The translations under genes were made by a program, and so were the position numbers. The notes beneath the pieces were generated by a model. It made no database searches. It saw only the letters and a list, made by a program, of their open reading frames with translations, and was not told the origin of the DNA. Positions 30,054 through 40,278 of a stretch of 64,000 nucleotides of DNA are shown piece by piece; the stretch's first letter is position 1, and every line of letters starts with the position of its first letter. Source of the stretch: an uncultured Bacteroidota bacterium (GTDB lineage: Bacteria > Bacteroidota > Bacteroidia > Flavobacteriales > Flavobacteriaceae); NCBI GenBank assembly GCA_902544085.1, contig CACCAP010000001.1:186001-250000 (forward strand). Reading direction: 5' to 3'.

Positions 30054-31193
30054 TTGAATAAAAAAATTGGAATCATTGGTGGGGGACAACTAGGCAAGAT
30101 GATTCTAGATGAAACCAACAAAATTGATTTAGAGGTGAGCATACTAGACCCTAATAAGGACTCGCCATGTAAAAATTTAACAAAAAACTTTATACTAGGG
30201 GATTTTAATGATTTTGATACTGTATTAAATTTTGGATTGTCGCACGATATTATATCATACGAAATTGAACACATAAACGTTGATGCATTAGATGATTTAG
30301 TCTCAAGGGGAATCGAAGTACAACCTTCACCAGAAATTTTGAGAATAATTCAAGATAAAAACTTACAGAAATCCTTTTTTAAAGAAAATAATTTTCCAAC
30401 ATCAAGTTTCTCATATTTTAATTCTAAAAATGATTTACTGAATTCATTCAAAAAAGGTAATTTAAATTTTCCATGTGTATGGAAAAAAACAAAATTTGGC
30501 TATGATGGCTTTGGTGTTAAAGTATTAAACACTGAAAATGATTTGTTTAAGTTACCAGATGCTGAAATGATTATTGAAGATCTTGTTGAATTTAAGAAAG
30601 AGCTTTCAGTTATAGTTGCCGTCAATAAGAAAGGTGACATAAAGGCGTATGAAACTGTTGAAATGGAATTTAACCCTGATTCAAACCAAGTTGAGTTTGT
30701 AATTAGTCCGGCTAACATTAGTAAAGATATTAACAGAAATGCAAAAAAAATAGCTTATGAACTAGCAAAAAAAATAAATTTAATTGGCTTATTAGCAGTT
30801 GAAATGTTTCTCACAAATGATGATAAAATATTAATAAATGAAATTGCTCCTCGGCCTCACAACAGCGGTCATTTTTCGATTGATGCTTGCCCTACATCTC
30901 AATTTAAACAACATATAAATTCGATAATGAATTTTGAGCTTGGCGAAACTTCACATCAAAATTGTGCAGTAATGTTAAATTTAGTTGGTGGAAACTCTCA
31001 CACAGGAGAAGTAAAATACGAAAATCTTGATTTGGTAAAAAACCAAAAGAATGTTTACATTCATATCTACGGAAAAAAAATAACAAGACCTAACAGAAAA
31101 ATGGGGCATGTAACAGTAATTTGTGATAACTTTGCTTCAGCTTATAAAAAAGCAAAAGAAATTAAAGAAATCATAAAAGTTAAAAGTTATTAG
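30054..31193 (+). CDS. purK: N5-carboxyaminoimidazole ribonucleotide synthase
   Basis: PurK uses ATP and bicarbonate to carboxylate AIR in purine biosynthesis. The 379-residue product has an N-terminal Rossmann-like domain ([18 protein letters not shown]), an ATP-grasp centre (about 95-275; [32 protein letters not shown]) and the C-terminal PurK domain. The start is TTG at 30054: a TGA at 30033-30035 blocks any earlier start, and the next Met would cut off the GGGQLG motif. purE follows after 1 nt. Confidence 0.96.
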   Translation: MNKKIGIIGGGQLGKMILDETNKIDLEVSILDPNKDSPCKNLTKNFILGDFNDFDTVLNFGLSHDIISYEIEHINVDALDDLVSRGIEVQPSPEILRIIQDKNLQKSFFKENNFPTSSFSYFNSKNDLLNSFKKGNLNFPCVWKKTKFGYDGFGVKVLNTENDLFKLPDAEMIIEDLVEFKKELSVIVAVNKKGDIKAYETVEMEFNPDSNQVEFVISPANISKDINRNAKKIAYELAKKINLIGLLAVEMFLTNDDKILINEIAPRPHNSGHFSIDACPTSQFKQHINSIMNFELGETSHQNCAVMLNLVGGNSHTGEVKYENLDLVKNQKNVYIHIYGKKITRPNRKMGHVTVICDNFASAYKKAKEIKEIIKVKSY

Positions 31194-31194
31194 C

Positions 31195-31671
31195 ATGGTA
31201 GAAATTGGTATAATTATGGGTAGTAAATCTGATTATCCCGTGATGAAAGAAGCAACGGAAATTCTTGATGATTTCGGAATTGGTTATGAGACTGAAATTG
31301 TATCAGCTCATAGAACACCTGAAAAGATGATGGATTACAGTAAAAATGCACACAAAAGGGGAATAAAAGTTATAATAGCTGGTGCAGGTGGTGCTGCACA
31401 TCTACCTGGAATGGTTGCTTCAAATTCACCCCTACCCGTTATTGGTGTCCCAATAAAGTCTAGGAATTCAATTGATGGTTGGGATTCGGTCCTTTCAATA
31501 TTACAAATGCCTGGTGGAGTTCCTGTTGCGACAGTTGCTCTGAATGGAGCAAAAAACAGTGCAATTTTAGCTGCTGAAATTCTTGGTGTGAATAATAAAA
31601 CGGTACAAAAAAAAATAATTAACTACAAGATGGAATTGGAGCGAAAAGTTAATTCGTCCAAATTAAAATGA
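31195..31671 (+). CDS. purE: N5-carboxyaminoimidazole ribonucleotide mutase, class I
   Basis: PurE moves the carboxyl group made by PurK to C4 of the imidazole ring, giving CAIR. The 158-residue product has the class I signatures [20 protein letters not shown] (His catalytic) and [15 protein letters not shown], then GVPIKSR and [11 protein letters not shown]. Pairing with PurK confirms the two-step bacterial route. Confidence 0.97.
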   Translation: MVEIGIIMGSKSDYPVMKEATEILDDFGIGYETEIVSAHRTPEKMMDYSKNAHKRGIKVIIAGAGGAAHLPGMVASNSPLPVIGVPIKSRNSIDGWDSVLSILQMPGGVPVATVALNGAKNSAILAAEILGVNNKTVQKKIINYKMELERKVNSSKLK

Positions 31672-31743
31672 TTTTGTCAATAAAGAGTTAAAAACTTTAT
31701 TTAATATCCTTATTTTTTTAAGTAAAATATCTATCTAATTACA

Positions 31744-31751
31744 TAATTTTG
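31744..31751 (+). promoter_or_regulatory. -7 element (TAATTTTG) for gcvP
   Basis: The plus strand reads TAATTTTG, an exact TAnnTTTG match, 11 nt before the gcvP ATG in the 91-nt purE-gcvP gap. No TTG lies at the right -33 distance. Confidence 0.5.
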
Positions 31752-31762
31752 AGGCTTCAAAA

Positions 31763-34600
31763 ATGAATTTTGCTAACAGACATATTGGAATAGATTCTAG
31801 ATCTGAAAAGATCATGCTTGAATACTTAGGCATCAGCGACACTGAGGAGCTAATAAAAGAAACCATTCCGCAAGAAATAAGACTCAAAAAAGACATCAGC
31901 CTTGAAAAAGAGATGACAGAAGCTCAGTTTCTTGACCATATTTACAAATTATCACAAAAAAATAAGCATTTTAAAAATTACATTGGCAGAGGCTACCATG
32001 AATCTATTCTTCCACCAGTAATACAAAGAAATATTTTAGAGAATCCTGGATGGTATACTGCATATACGCCATACCAAGCTGAAGTTGCTCAGGGAAGACT
32101 AGAAGCTCTCCTAAACTATCAAACAGTAATATGCGATTTAACTGGGATGGAATTATCCAATGCATCTTTGCTAGATGAGGGAACATCAGCAGCTGAGGCA
32201 ATGACTATGCTATTTTCAAATAGATCAAGAGACAAAGTAAACAGCAATTGCAATAAATTTTTAGTAAGTGACGATATATTTGATCAGACATTTGATGTTT
32301 TAGTAACCAGAGCAGAGCCACTAGGCATTGAAATTGTTAAAAATAATATTGAAAAAATTAGTTTAGATCAAAGTTTCTTTGGATGTTTTGTCCAGTATAC
32401 TGGAAAATATGGAAAAATTCACAATTTAAAAACCATATCAGAAATGTTAAATAGCTATGACATAAAATTAATTGTTGCAGCTGATTTACTTTCACTTTGT
32501 GTTCTTAAAAAACCATCGCTTTTTAACTGCGATGTAGTTGTCGGTACTTCACAAAGATTTGGAATTCCTTTGGGATATGGTGGCCCACATGCTGGATACT
32601 TTGCAACTAAAAAAGAATATAAAAGATCCATCCCTGGAAGAATAATTGGTGTTTCCAAGGACCGAAACGGAAACAGAGCATTAAGAATGGCCCTTCAAAC
32701 AAGAGAGCAACACATTAAGAGGGAAAGAGCTACATCAAATATCTGTACAGCACAAGTTTTATTGGCTGTGATGGCAGGTATGTATGCAGTTTATCATGGT
32801 CCGGAGGGATTAAAACAAATAGCAAAAAAAATAAACAACTTAACAAAGGTTTTGTATACTAATTTAAATACATTAGGTATCAAAGTATTTAATAAGAGCT
32901 TTTTTGACACGATTCATTTGAATATTAAATCAGCAAAAATTAGATCTATTGCTGAAAAAAATAAACTGAATTTTAATTACATAAATCAAAATGAAATTTC
33001 AATTTCAATCAATGAATCATCTGAACTTGACGATATCAAACAAATAATTAAGGTCGTATGCGAATCAACATGTAAAGATTTTCATTTTGAATCTAAAAGC
33101 AACCATGAATCAATTCCTAATGGTTTTAACAGAAGCTCAAAATTTCTAAATGAAATAGTGTTCAATAAGCACAGATCGGAAACCTCAATGATGAGATATA
33201 TAAAGTCACTCGAAAGAAAAGACTTGTCTTTAAACCATTCAATGATTGCTTTAGGATCCTGTACGATGAAATTAAATGCTGCTGCAGAAATGCTTCCTCT
33301 AAGCTGGAAAAAGTGGAATAACATTCACCCTTTTGCACCTCTTGATCAAACAGAGGGATATCAAATTGTTCTAAACAAACTTGAAAAACAACTAAATGAA
33401 ATTACTGGTTTTCATTCAACCTCATTACAACCAAACTCGGGAGCTCAAGGTGAATACGCTGGATTGATGGTTATAAGATCTTACTTTAAAAGCATTAATC
33501 AAACGAATAGAAATATATGTATTATTCCCTCATCGGCACACGGTACAAATCCAGCTTCTGCTGTTATGGCAGGAATGAAAGTTGTAGTTGTTGGTACTGA
33601 TAAACATGGAAATATTAATGAAGAGGAACTTAAACTCAAAGCGGAGGAGCACAGTGAAAATTTGGCTGCTCTAATGATAACATACCCTTCAACCCATGGT
33701 GTATTTGAGTCATCAATCAAAAGGATCACTGAAATAATTCATGTAAATGGTGGGCAAGTGTACATGGATGGCGCAAATATGAATGCTCAAGTGGGCTTAA
33801 CCAATCCTTTTCAAATTGGAGCTGATGTTTGCCACTTAAATTTACATAAAACATTTGCAATACCTCACGGCGGTGGTGGACCAGGTGTTGGTCCCATATG
33901 TGTCAGAGAGCATCTAAGTGGTTTTTTACCAACTACGGATAGATCAAATCATAAAAAGTTTTCTGTCAAAGCAATATCATCTGCCCCATGGGGATCGGCT
34001 ATGGCATGTTTGATTTCCTACGCTTACATTTGCATGATGGGTTCACATGGACTAAAAAGAGCTACAATAATTGCGATACTAAATGCTAATTACATTAAAA
34101 AAAGGATTGAAAAAGATTATAAAATCTTGTATGCAGGAGAATTAGGTAGGTCGGCTCACGAAATGATAATTGATTGCAGAGAATACAAAGAAGAGTTTGG
34201 CATTGGAGTTATGGATATTGCAAAAAGACTAATCGACTATGGTTTTCATGCACCAACTGTTTCATTCCCTGTTCCAGGAACAATGATGATTGAACCAACT
34301 GAAAGTGAAAATTTAGAGGAAATTGATAGATTTTGTGATGCATTGATTTCAATCAAGGGTGAAATTTTAACATGTTCAAAAGATGATGATCAAAATATTT
34401 TGAAAAACTCCCCTCACACACTACATACCTTAACAAGTGTGAAATGGAATCACGATTACTCCAGAAAAGAGGCTGCATATCCTCTACCTTATCTAGAAAG
34501 TAATAAATTTTGGCCGAGTGTTACAAGAATTGATGATGCATTTGGTGACAGAAATTTAATATGTACATGCAATCCTATCGAAGACTATATTGAATCTTAA
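31763..34600 (+). CDS. gcvP: Glycine dehydrogenase (decarboxylating), P protein
   Basis: The P protein of the glycine cleavage system decarboxylates glycine and loads the aminomethyl group onto lipoyl-H protein. The 945-residue product is the single-chain type, with N-terminal and C-terminal homologous halves. The N-half has GRGYHESILPPVIQRNILEN and the C-half NLHKTFAIPHGGGGPGVGP, whose Lys binds PLP. gcvT and gcvH are not in the window. KAS III begins 29 nt downstream. Confidence 0.97.
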   Translation: MNFANRHIGIDSRSEKIMLEYLGISDTEELIKETIPQEIRLKKDISLEKEMTEAQFLDHIYKLSQKNKHFKNYIGRGYHESILPPVIQRNILENPGWYTAYTPYQAEVAQGRLEALLNYQTVICDLTGMELSNASLLDEGTSAAEAMTMLFSNRSRDKVNSNCNKFLVSDDIFDQTFDVLVTRAEPLGIEIVKNNIEKISLDQSFFGCFVQYTGKYGKIHNLKTISEMLNSYDIKLIVAADLLSLCVLKKPSLFNCDVVVGTSQRFGIPLGYGGPHAGYFATKKEYKRSIPGRIIGVSKDRNGNRALRMALQTREQHIKRERATSNICTAQVLLAVMAGMYAVYHGPEGLKQIAKKINNLTKVLYTNLNTLGIKVFNKSFFDTIHLNIKSAKIRSIAEKNKLNFNYINQNEISISINESSELDDIKQIIKVVCESTCKDFHFESKSNHESIPNGFNRSSKFLNEIVFNKHRSETSMMRYIKSLERKDLSLNHSMIALGSCTMKLNAAAEMLPLSWKKWNNIHPFAPLDQTEGYQIVLNKLEKQLNEITGFHSTSLQPNSGAQGEYAGLMVIRSYFKSINQTNRNICIIPSSAHGTNPASAVMAGMKVVVVGTDKHGNINEEELKLKAEEHSENLAALMITYPSTHGVFESSIKRITEIIHVNGGQVYMDGANMNAQVGLTNPFQIGADVCHLNLHKTFAIPHGGGGPGVGPICVREHLSGFLPTTDRSNHKKFSVKAISSAPWGSAMACLISYAYICMMGSHGLKRATIIAILNANYIKKRIEKDYKILYAGELGRSAHEMIIDCREYKEEFGIGVMDIAKRLIDYGFHAPTVSFPVPGTMMIEPTESENLEEIDRFCDALISIKGEILTCSKDDDQNILKNSPHTLHTLTSVKWNHDYSRKEAAYPLPYLESNKFWPSVTRIDDAFGDRNLICTCNPIEDYIES

Positions 34601-34629
34601 TTTATTTAATACTTTTACAAAAACAATTT

Positions 34630-35688
34630 ATGTCAATAAAAATCTCCGGAACAGGATCTTTTATTCCCGAAAATATAATTAAAAATGATTCTTTTTTAAA
34701 TTCGGATTTTTACGATAAAAATGGTGAACCTTATCCGAATTCAAATCAAGATATCATTGATAAGTTTGAATCAATTACTGGAATTAAAGAAAGAAGATAT
34801 GCTGATAAGAACCACAATACCTCCGATCTAGCAACGTTTGCATCTATTGAAGCTATCAAAGATGCTGGAATTGACAAAGAAGAAATTGACTACATAATAG
34901 TAGCTCATAATTTTGGTGAAATTGATTACAACACCAATCAATATATAGCTTTACCCTCTGTAGCCACACTTGTTAAGCATAAACTAGAAATTAAGAACGA
35001 TAACTGTGTTGCATACGATATAATCTTTGGATGCCCAGGTTGGTTAGAGGGTATAATTCAGGCAAAATCATTTATTAGCTCTGGAATGGCTAAAAGATGC
35101 CTAGTTATCGGTGCAGACACACTATCTAGAACTGTCGATAAAAATGATAGAGATTCCTTAATATTTGCAGATGGTGCAGGTGCATCAATCGTTGAAAAAA
35201 CAAATGAGGAAGGTGGAATATTGTCTCACAAAACAATTACGAAAGCGGGTAAAGAAGCCTTATATCTATTTTGTAAAAACTCATATAACCCAAAAATAAA
35301 GTCAAAAACAAAGTTTATTAAAATGAACGGTAGAAAAGTTTATGAATTTGCAATTTCTACTATTCCTGCTGCATTAAAATCTTGTATCGAAGAAAGTGGT
35401 AAAAATATCGATGATATAAAAAAAATATTTTTACACCAAGCAAATGAAAAACTTGATGAAGCAGTTTTAAAATATTTCTATAAACTATATGACAGGTCAA
35501 TTCCTAATAATATAATGCCAATAAGTGTTGATGTATTAGGGAATACCTCCGTAGCAACCATACCCACACTATATGATATTGTTCTAAAGAAAAATTTTAA
35601 AGGACATAAACTCAATAAAGGTGATGTTATTGTTTTTGCAAGTGTTGGTGCTGGTATGAATGTCAATGCAATAACCTACCAAATTTAA
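34630..35688 (+). CDS. 3-oxoacyl-ACP synthase III (FabH-like) family protein
   Basis: KAS III enzymes condense an acyl-CoA primer with malonyl-ACP. The 352-residue thiolase fold keeps the Cys-His-Asn triad: Cys135 (IIFGCPGWLEG), His269 (FLHQAN) and Asn305 (LGNTSVATIPT). The cysteine loop differs from the FabH DxAAACAGF type, and an insertion near residues 25-45 is present, so this is a divergent branch rather than certain housekeeping FabH. mlaE begins 2 nt later, and the three genes look like one operon, suggesting a role in envelope lipid supply. That link is inference. Confidence 0.85.
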   Translation: MSIKISGTGSFIPENIIKNDSFLNSDFYDKNGEPYPNSNQDIIDKFESITGIKERRYADKNHNTSDLATFASIEAIKDAGIDKEEIDYIIVAHNFGEIDYNTNQYIALPSVATLVKHKLEIKNDNCVAYDIIFGCPGWLEGIIQAKSFISSGMAKRCLVIGADTLSRTVDKNDRDSLIFADGAGASIVEKTNEEGGILSHKTITKAGKEALYLFCKNSYNPKIKSKTKFIKMNGRKVYEFAISTIPAALKSCIEESGKNIDDIKKIFLHQANEKLDEAVLKYFYKLYDRSIPNNIMPISVDVLGNTSVATIPTLYDIVLKKNFKGHKLNKGDVIVFASVGAGMNVNAITYQI

Positions 35689-35690
35689 TA

Positions 35691-36425
35691 ATGAAATTCC
35701 TTAGAGATATTGGAAAATATTTTTTGATGGTAAGATCGTCTTTTATAAAGCCATGTAAAGGAAATATTCTATACAAATTAGTATTTAAAGAAATTAACGA
35801 TTTAGTCCTTGATTCTATTCCAATAGTATCCATATTATCATTTTTCATAGGAGGAGTAGTTTCTATTCAGATGGCACTTAACCTAGAAAGTCCATTATTA
35901 TCAAAGACCTTGATTGGTTTTGCTACAAGACAATCTGTAATACTAGAGTTTGCTCCAACATTTATCTCCATTATCATGGCTGGGAAAGTAGGTTCCTACA
36001 TCACATCAAGTATTGGTACAATGAGGGTTACAGAGCAGATTGATGCGCTTGAGGTTATGGGAATTAATTCACTTAATTATTTAGTATTTCCAAAAATCAT
36101 TGCAATGCTTATGTATCCATTCATCATTACTTTTTCGATGTTCTTAGGATTATTGGGTGGTCTACTTGCAATGACCCTAACTGGAGTCCCAAGTGAAGCT
36201 TATATCCAAGGAATTCAGATGGATTTTGACATATTTCATGTTACATACTCCTACATAAAAACTTTGGTTTTTTCTTTTATACTGGCGACTGTTCCAGCAT
36301 ATCATGGATTTTATATGAAAGGAGGGGCGTTGGATGTTGGTAAAGCAAGCACTCAATCATTTTACTGGACCTCCATAATAATTATTATTGTTAATTATAT
36401 AATAACTCAACTCCTGCTTTCATAA
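35691..36425 (+). CDS. MlaE-family ABC transporter permease
   Basis: MlaE-type permeases work with MCE-domain proteins and an ATPase to move phospholipids between membranes. The 244-residue product has five to six membrane segments, with the family core FAPTFISIIMAGKVGSYITS, GTMRVTEQIDALEVMGI and the C-terminal GFYMKGGALDVGKAST. It overlaps the ATPase gene by 1 nt (TAATG). No mlaD-like MCE gene is in the window. Confidence 0.92.
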   Translation: MKFLRDIGKYFLMVRSSFIKPCKGNILYKLVFKEINDLVLDSIPIVSILSFFIGGVVSIQMALNLESPLLSKTLIGFATRQSVILEFAPTFISIIMAGKVGSYITSSIGTMRVTEQIDALEVMGINSLNYLVFPKIIAMLMYPFIITFSMFLGLLGGLLAMTLTGVPSEAYIQGIQMDFDIFHVTYSYIKTLVFSFILATVPAYHGFYMKGGALDVGKASTQSFYWTSIIIIIVNYIITQLLLS

Positions 36426-37174
36426 TGATTGAAATTAAAAACATATATAAATCTTTTGGAAAAAGTGAAGTGCTCAAAGATATATCAGCAAAATTTGAAA
36501 GGGGAAAAACAAATCTTATAATAGGTCAAAGCGGATCCGGAAAAACCGTTTTATTAAAATGCTTACTTGGTCTTTACTCAATAGATCAAGGTGAATTAAT
36601 CTATGATAGTATTCATTCATCTAAAATGAATGATGAAGATAAAATTAACATTAAGAAAGATATGGGTATGGTATTTCAGGGTAGTGCTCTTTTTGACTCT
36701 TTAACTGTTTTGGAAAATGTTCGATTTCCACTAGACATGTTAACAAAGTATTCAGAGAAAAAGAAAAATGAAATTGCATTGAAGTTTATTGATAGGGTTA
36801 ATTTAAATGATGCAATAAATAAATTACCATCTGAAATTTCTGGTGGCATGCAAAAAAGAGTTGGTATTGCAAGAGCGATTGTTCTAAATCCGAAATACCT
36901 ATTTTGTGATGAACCAAACTCTGGACTTGATCCCAAAACCGCCATAGTAATTGATAATCTAATTCAAGAAATCACGAAAGAATACAACATAACTACTGTA
37001 ATAAATTCTCACGACATGAATTCAGTTATCGAGATAGGAGAAAATATTATTTTTTTGAAAAAAGGAATAAAAGTATGGCAAGGAAACAATAAAGAAATCC
37101 TTGATTCTAAAAATATTGAAGTTGAGGATTTTGTTTATTCATCTGAATTGGTCAAGAAATTGAAAAAAAACTAA
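36425..37174 (+). CDS. MlaF-family ABC transporter ATP-binding protein
   Basis: This ATPase powers the MlaE permease. The 249-residue product has Walker A GQSGSGKTVLL, the Q-loop MGMVFQGSALFDSLTV typical of MlaF, signature SEISGGMQKRVGIARAI, Walker B YLFCDEPNSGLDP and the H-loop NSHDMNSV. Translation is coupled to mlaE through a 1-nt overlap. Its end overlaps the convergent DUF389 gene by 4 nt. Confidence 0.94.
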   Translation: MIEIKNIYKSFGKSEVLKDISAKFERGKTNLIIGQSGSGKTVLLKCLLGLYSIDQGELIYDSIHSSKMNDEDKINIKKDMGMVFQGSALFDSLTVLENVRFPLDMLTKYSEKKKNEIALKFIDRVNLNDAINKLPSEISGGMQKRVGIARAIVLNPKYLFCDEPNSGLDPKTAIVIDNLIQEITKEYNITTVINSHDMNSVIEIGENIIFLKKGIKVWQGNNKEILDSKNIEVEDFVYSSELVKKLKKN

Positions 37175-38604
37175 TTTTTCTCAAAAATTTCAATATTCTT
37201 TGATTCAAACCTTAAAGCAATCCAGTTTTGAATACTTTGATTGAGCTGTAATTTACTATTATCATCGATCATCTTTGACCATGATACTGATACAACCAGA
37301 ACCGTATCAGTTTTTTGGAAATCAGTTCGAATTGATTCGTAGATTTCAAATGAGTTTAGACCTGGGTAAATTAGTTTTGCTTCATTAATTATTGAGCTAA
37401 ATAATAACTTTTCTTCACTTAAGATTTTCAATTTATTAATTTCTTTATTTAAGTTTTCAATTTCATCTTTTTTCAGAGCAATATCTATAGAATCCCTTAA
37501 TCTAAGTTCTTTTAAAAAAGCATTATTCAATGTATAGGAATCTTCTATTTCTTCTTGAACAAAAAGAATTTTTGTTGATTTAAGTTCCTCATTTGCCTTA
37601 ATTTTTCTTACCAATAAATCCATAATTTCGTTCGATATTGGTTTCTGTCCATATGTATTGATAGTTATTTGGGATTCTCCACCATTATAATCAATAATAG
37701 CTGATTTACTCAGATAATCACCATTTGGTAATCCAGCTAGTTCAGAACTGAGAAAGCTTTTGGCTTCACTTTGAAATTTTGATTCATCCATGACATCGAC
37801 AAATTCAAAAACGGCAATAAAAGCAAATGATGCAGCAATTAGAGTAACAGCTCTATTAACAAATTTTCTCCGCTTAGAGTTTGCATAAACTTTCAATGGA
37901 AATCTTAGAAATTTGAGTACAATATATGTGGCAATGATAATGTAAAGTGTATTTATTAAAAATAGAAGGATTGCACCCCAGGCATTGGCTAAGTTGTTTT
38001 CTGCAAGATAATATCCAACAGTACACAATGGGGGCATCAGTGCAGTTGCAATTGCGACTCCAAAAATTGCAGAACTTATGTTTTCTTTTTTTGTTTTTGC
38101 AATAATTAAGGCCAACCCCCCACAAAAGGCAATTAAAACATCTCTTATATCTGGACTTGTTCTGGATAGTAATTCTGGAGTTTCATCACGAATTGGGATC
38201 AAAGCAAAAAATATATAAGCAGTTGTAATACTCAAAAAAACCATCACAAGCATATTGATTAATGAACTTTTTAAAGTATCAATATCATTTATAGATATTG
38301 AAAGACCTAACCCCAAAATAGGGCCTAATAGTGGTGAAATTAACATAGCACCAATAACAACAGCTGTGGAGTCTGCATTAAGGCCAACAGATGCAATTAA
38401 AATTGAACAAATAAGAATCCATGCTGTAGTTCCACGCATAGATATATCATTTTTAATTGAGTTTATTGTTGCATTTTTATCAACATCTTCATTAAATCTG
38501 AAAACACTTTGAACAAAAATTAATATGCCATTAAAAAGACCCGAGGCATTTTTTTTAATGTCTTTTTCTAGATTTTCATCCTCAAAATCAAATTTAGTTT
38601 CCAA
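37171..38604 (-). CDS. DUF389 (TIGR00341-like) integral membrane protein
   Basis: The function of this family is not established. The 477-residue product has a membrane domain of about six segments (about 55-260) with the DUF389 core ADSTAVVIGAMLISPLLGPI and ALMPPLCTVGYYLAE, then a soluble C-terminal part (about 290-477) with a coiled-coil stretch (LKKDEIENLNKEINKLKILS). The start is TTG at 38604; an in-frame stop three codons upstream leaves no ATG, and the frame begins right after the nucleotidyltransferase gene (2-nt gap). Confidence 0.88.
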   Translation of the reverse strand: METKFDFEDENLEKDIKKNASGLFNGILIFVQSVFRFNEDVDKNATINSIKNDISMRGTTAWILICSILIASVGLNADSTAVVIGAMLISPLLGPILGLGLSISINDIDTLKSSLINMLVMVFLSITTAYIFFALIPIRDETPELLSRTSPDIRDVLIAFCGGLALIIAKTKKENISSAIFGVAIATALMPPLCTVGYYLAENNLANAWGAILLFLINTLYIIIATYIVLKFLRFPLKVYANSKRRKFVNRAVTLIAASFAFIAVFEFVDVMDESKFQSEAKSFLSSELAGLPNGDYLSKSAIIDYNGGESQITINTYGQKPISNEIMDLLVRKIKANEELKSTKILFVQEEIEDSYTLNNAFLKELRLRDSIDIALKKDEIENLNKEINKLKILSEEKLLFSSIINEAKLIYPGLNSFEIYESIRTDFQKTDTVLVVSVSWSKMIDDNSKLQLNQSIQNWIALRFESKNIEIFEKN

Positions 38605-38606
38605 CT

Positions 38607-39014
38607 TTATTTAATTTCTTTTATTCCTGTCAAATCAGAGGAACTTCTGATCTTTTCACCCAATCCATCAATAATTTCGATACTATACATATCACATACT
38701 TTGGACTCAGGTATTTCATAATTTTTTCTATCCCCACCATTTGCAAAAATAGATGGCTTCAATATTTTTAGCGATTGACATACAGTTTTATCATCATCAA
38801 TAGACAAAAAAACTTCATCCACAGATTTTAAATTTCTGACAATTTCTACTCTATCATTTTCATCCATGAAAAACTTGCCTTTTTTCAATTTACACTGTAA
38901 ATTATTATTTACTATTACAACTAAATAATCACCCAATTTTTTGGCCTTATTTATATATTCAATATGTCCAACATGTAGTGGATCAAAATAGCCGCTAATA
39001 CATACTTTTTTCAT
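38607..39014 (-). CDS. Cytidylyltransferase/adenylyltransferase-family nucleotidyltransferase
   Basis: Members of this fold couple a nucleotide to a phosphorylated alcohol or sugar with release of pyrophosphate. The 135-residue single-domain product has the HxGH-type motif GYFDPLHVGHIEYINKAKKL at about 8-27, the PSIFANGGDR block and the C-terminal IRSSSDL (the ISSTxI-like motif). It resembles glycerol-3-phosphate cytidylyltransferase and the nucleotidyl domain of HldE. Substrate unknown. It overlaps the SprT gene by 4 nt (ATGA). Confidence 0.82.
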   Translation of the reverse strand: MKKVCISGYFDPLHVGHIEYINKAKKLGDYLVVIVNNNLQCKLKKGKFFMDENDRVEIVRNLKSVDEVFLSIDDDKTVCQSLKILKPSIFANGGDRKNYEIPESKVCDMYSIEIIDGLGEKIRSSSDLTGIKEIK

Positions 39015-39601
39015 TTTTTTAAGACTCTTGCATGAGACACAAAAAGATAATTTCTTTTATCAGTTACACACTCGCAAAGATATCTTTTTCTTTTTTTTTC
39101 GATTTTTTGAAATCTTTTACCTCTGTAAATAAATACAGAATTTGATGGTAATTCATCAAGATAAACCAAATCATTATTTTCATCATCAAATTTATCCAGC
39201 TCTTTAGAAAGATTAGAGTCGTATGAAAAAGAAGACTTTGGATTCTTCATATGTTCTTTAAGTGAATTTAGTAGATCCTCCGGAAAAATACTTTTTTTTA
39301 AAAATGGTTCTGAAATATATTGAAACATTTTTTTCCATTTTATTCCATGCGGTTTAGCAAATTTATTTTCCTTATACGTATAGTGATGAGCAATTTCATG
39401 AATCAAAGTCATTAAAAACCGGTACTTGTTGTTGCATTCATTGACAGTTATTATGGATTTCTGATTATTTGATTTTCTAAAATCACCATGCTTGGTTATT
39501 CTTTGTTTAACAACTTTAATAGATAAATTTTCATTATCAATTAATCTAATTAAGGCCTTCAAAGACATTTTTGGTATAAACGGGGAAATATGTTGTACCA
39601 C
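39011..39601 (-). CDS. SprT-like zinc metallopeptidase-domain protein
   Basis: SprT-like proteins are cytoplasmic zinc-dependent proteins of mostly unknown bacterial role. The 196-residue product has the HExxH site in LMTLIHEIAHHYTYKE (about 66-81), KPHGIKWKKMFQYI, and a C-terminal beta region (SVFIYRGKRFQKIEKKRKRY) matching Bacteroidota homologues. The GTG at 39601 is chosen as start: it overlaps the SDR stop (TAGTG), and the residues that follow agree with the family N-terminus. Confidence 0.83.
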   Translation of the reverse strand: MVQHISPFIPKMSLKALIRLIDNENLSIKVVKQRITKHGDFRKSNNQKSIITVNECNNKYRFLMTLIHEIAHHYTYKENKFAKPHGIKWKKMFQYISEPFLKKSIFPEDLLNSLKEHMKNPKSSFSYDSNLSKELDKFDDENNDLVYLDELPSNSVFIYRGKRFQKIEKKRKRYLCECVTDKRNYLFVSHARVLKK

Positions 39602-40278
39602 TATGGGTTTGATTTTGAAATTGGGATAACCTTTCCACTGAACAATTTTTTTCCATTTACTGAAAAATCGTGTATATAGTCAGCCATTTCTAATGGACTA
39701 ACCTCAGCTTTGTAACCAGGAAATGCTTTTTCTAACATTTTTGTTTGTACAGAACCCAAGCAAAGAGAGTTAAAGATTAAATCAGAGTCTTTATATTCCT
39801 CAGATAAAACCTCTGTCAGTACATTCAAAGCACCCTTGCTTGAGGAATATGCAGTTAACCCTTTGAACTTCGACGAACCTATTAATCCTCCGATACTACT
39901 AATATTTACGATATGTGCATCAGAGGAGAAAAATTTAAAAAGGTTTTTTAACAATTTTACGACACCAAACACATTAACGTTATATATTTTCTCAAAGTCA
40001 TCGACTGTTATGTCGTTGAATGTTTTGTTTATTAATAAACCTGCGTTATTGATTAAAATGTCGATTTCTATTTTGTTTGTTTTACAATGATTAATCAATT
40101 TTTGATGATCATCGTCACACGTTAAATCAAAAGGAATATGATAAATATTTTTTGATCCAATCTTTACAACATTTGAAGATCTTGATAATGATATGACGTT
40201 GTAATTTTTTTTAGAGAAAATTTTTGCTAACTCAAAACCAATTCCAGTACTAGTTCCAGTTATAATGACAGTTTTCAT
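39601..40278 (-). CDS. Short-chain dehydrogenase/reductase
   Basis: This is an NAD(P)-dependent oxidoreductase of the classical SDR family. The 225-residue product has the cofactor motif TGTSTGIG (7-14), NNAG at about 76-79, the catalytic Ser in NISSIGG and YSSSKGA for the Tyr-x3-Lys pair. The substrate cannot be told. It overlaps pdhC by 1 nt upstream and the SprT gene downstream, so this small group (pdhA-pdhC-SDR-SprT-NTase-DUF389) is probably one transcript. Confidence 0.88.
   Translation of the reverse strand: MKTVIITGTSTGIGFELAKIFSKKNYNVISLSRSSNVVKIGSKNIYHIPFDLTCDDDHQKLINHCKTNKIEIDILINNAGLLINKTFNDITVDDFEKIYNVNVFGVVKLLKNLFKFFSSDAHIVNISSIGGLIGSSKFKGLTAYSSSKGALNVLTEVLSEEYKDSDLIFNSLCLGSVQTKMLEKAFPGYKAEVSPLEMADYIHDFSVNGKKLFSGKVIPISKSNP

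Noticed and set aside
31679-31701. AATAAAG...CTTTATT hairpin after purE as a terminator
   Set aside because: A 7-bp A/T stem with a 9-nt loop and no T tract; it is not distinguishable from chance.
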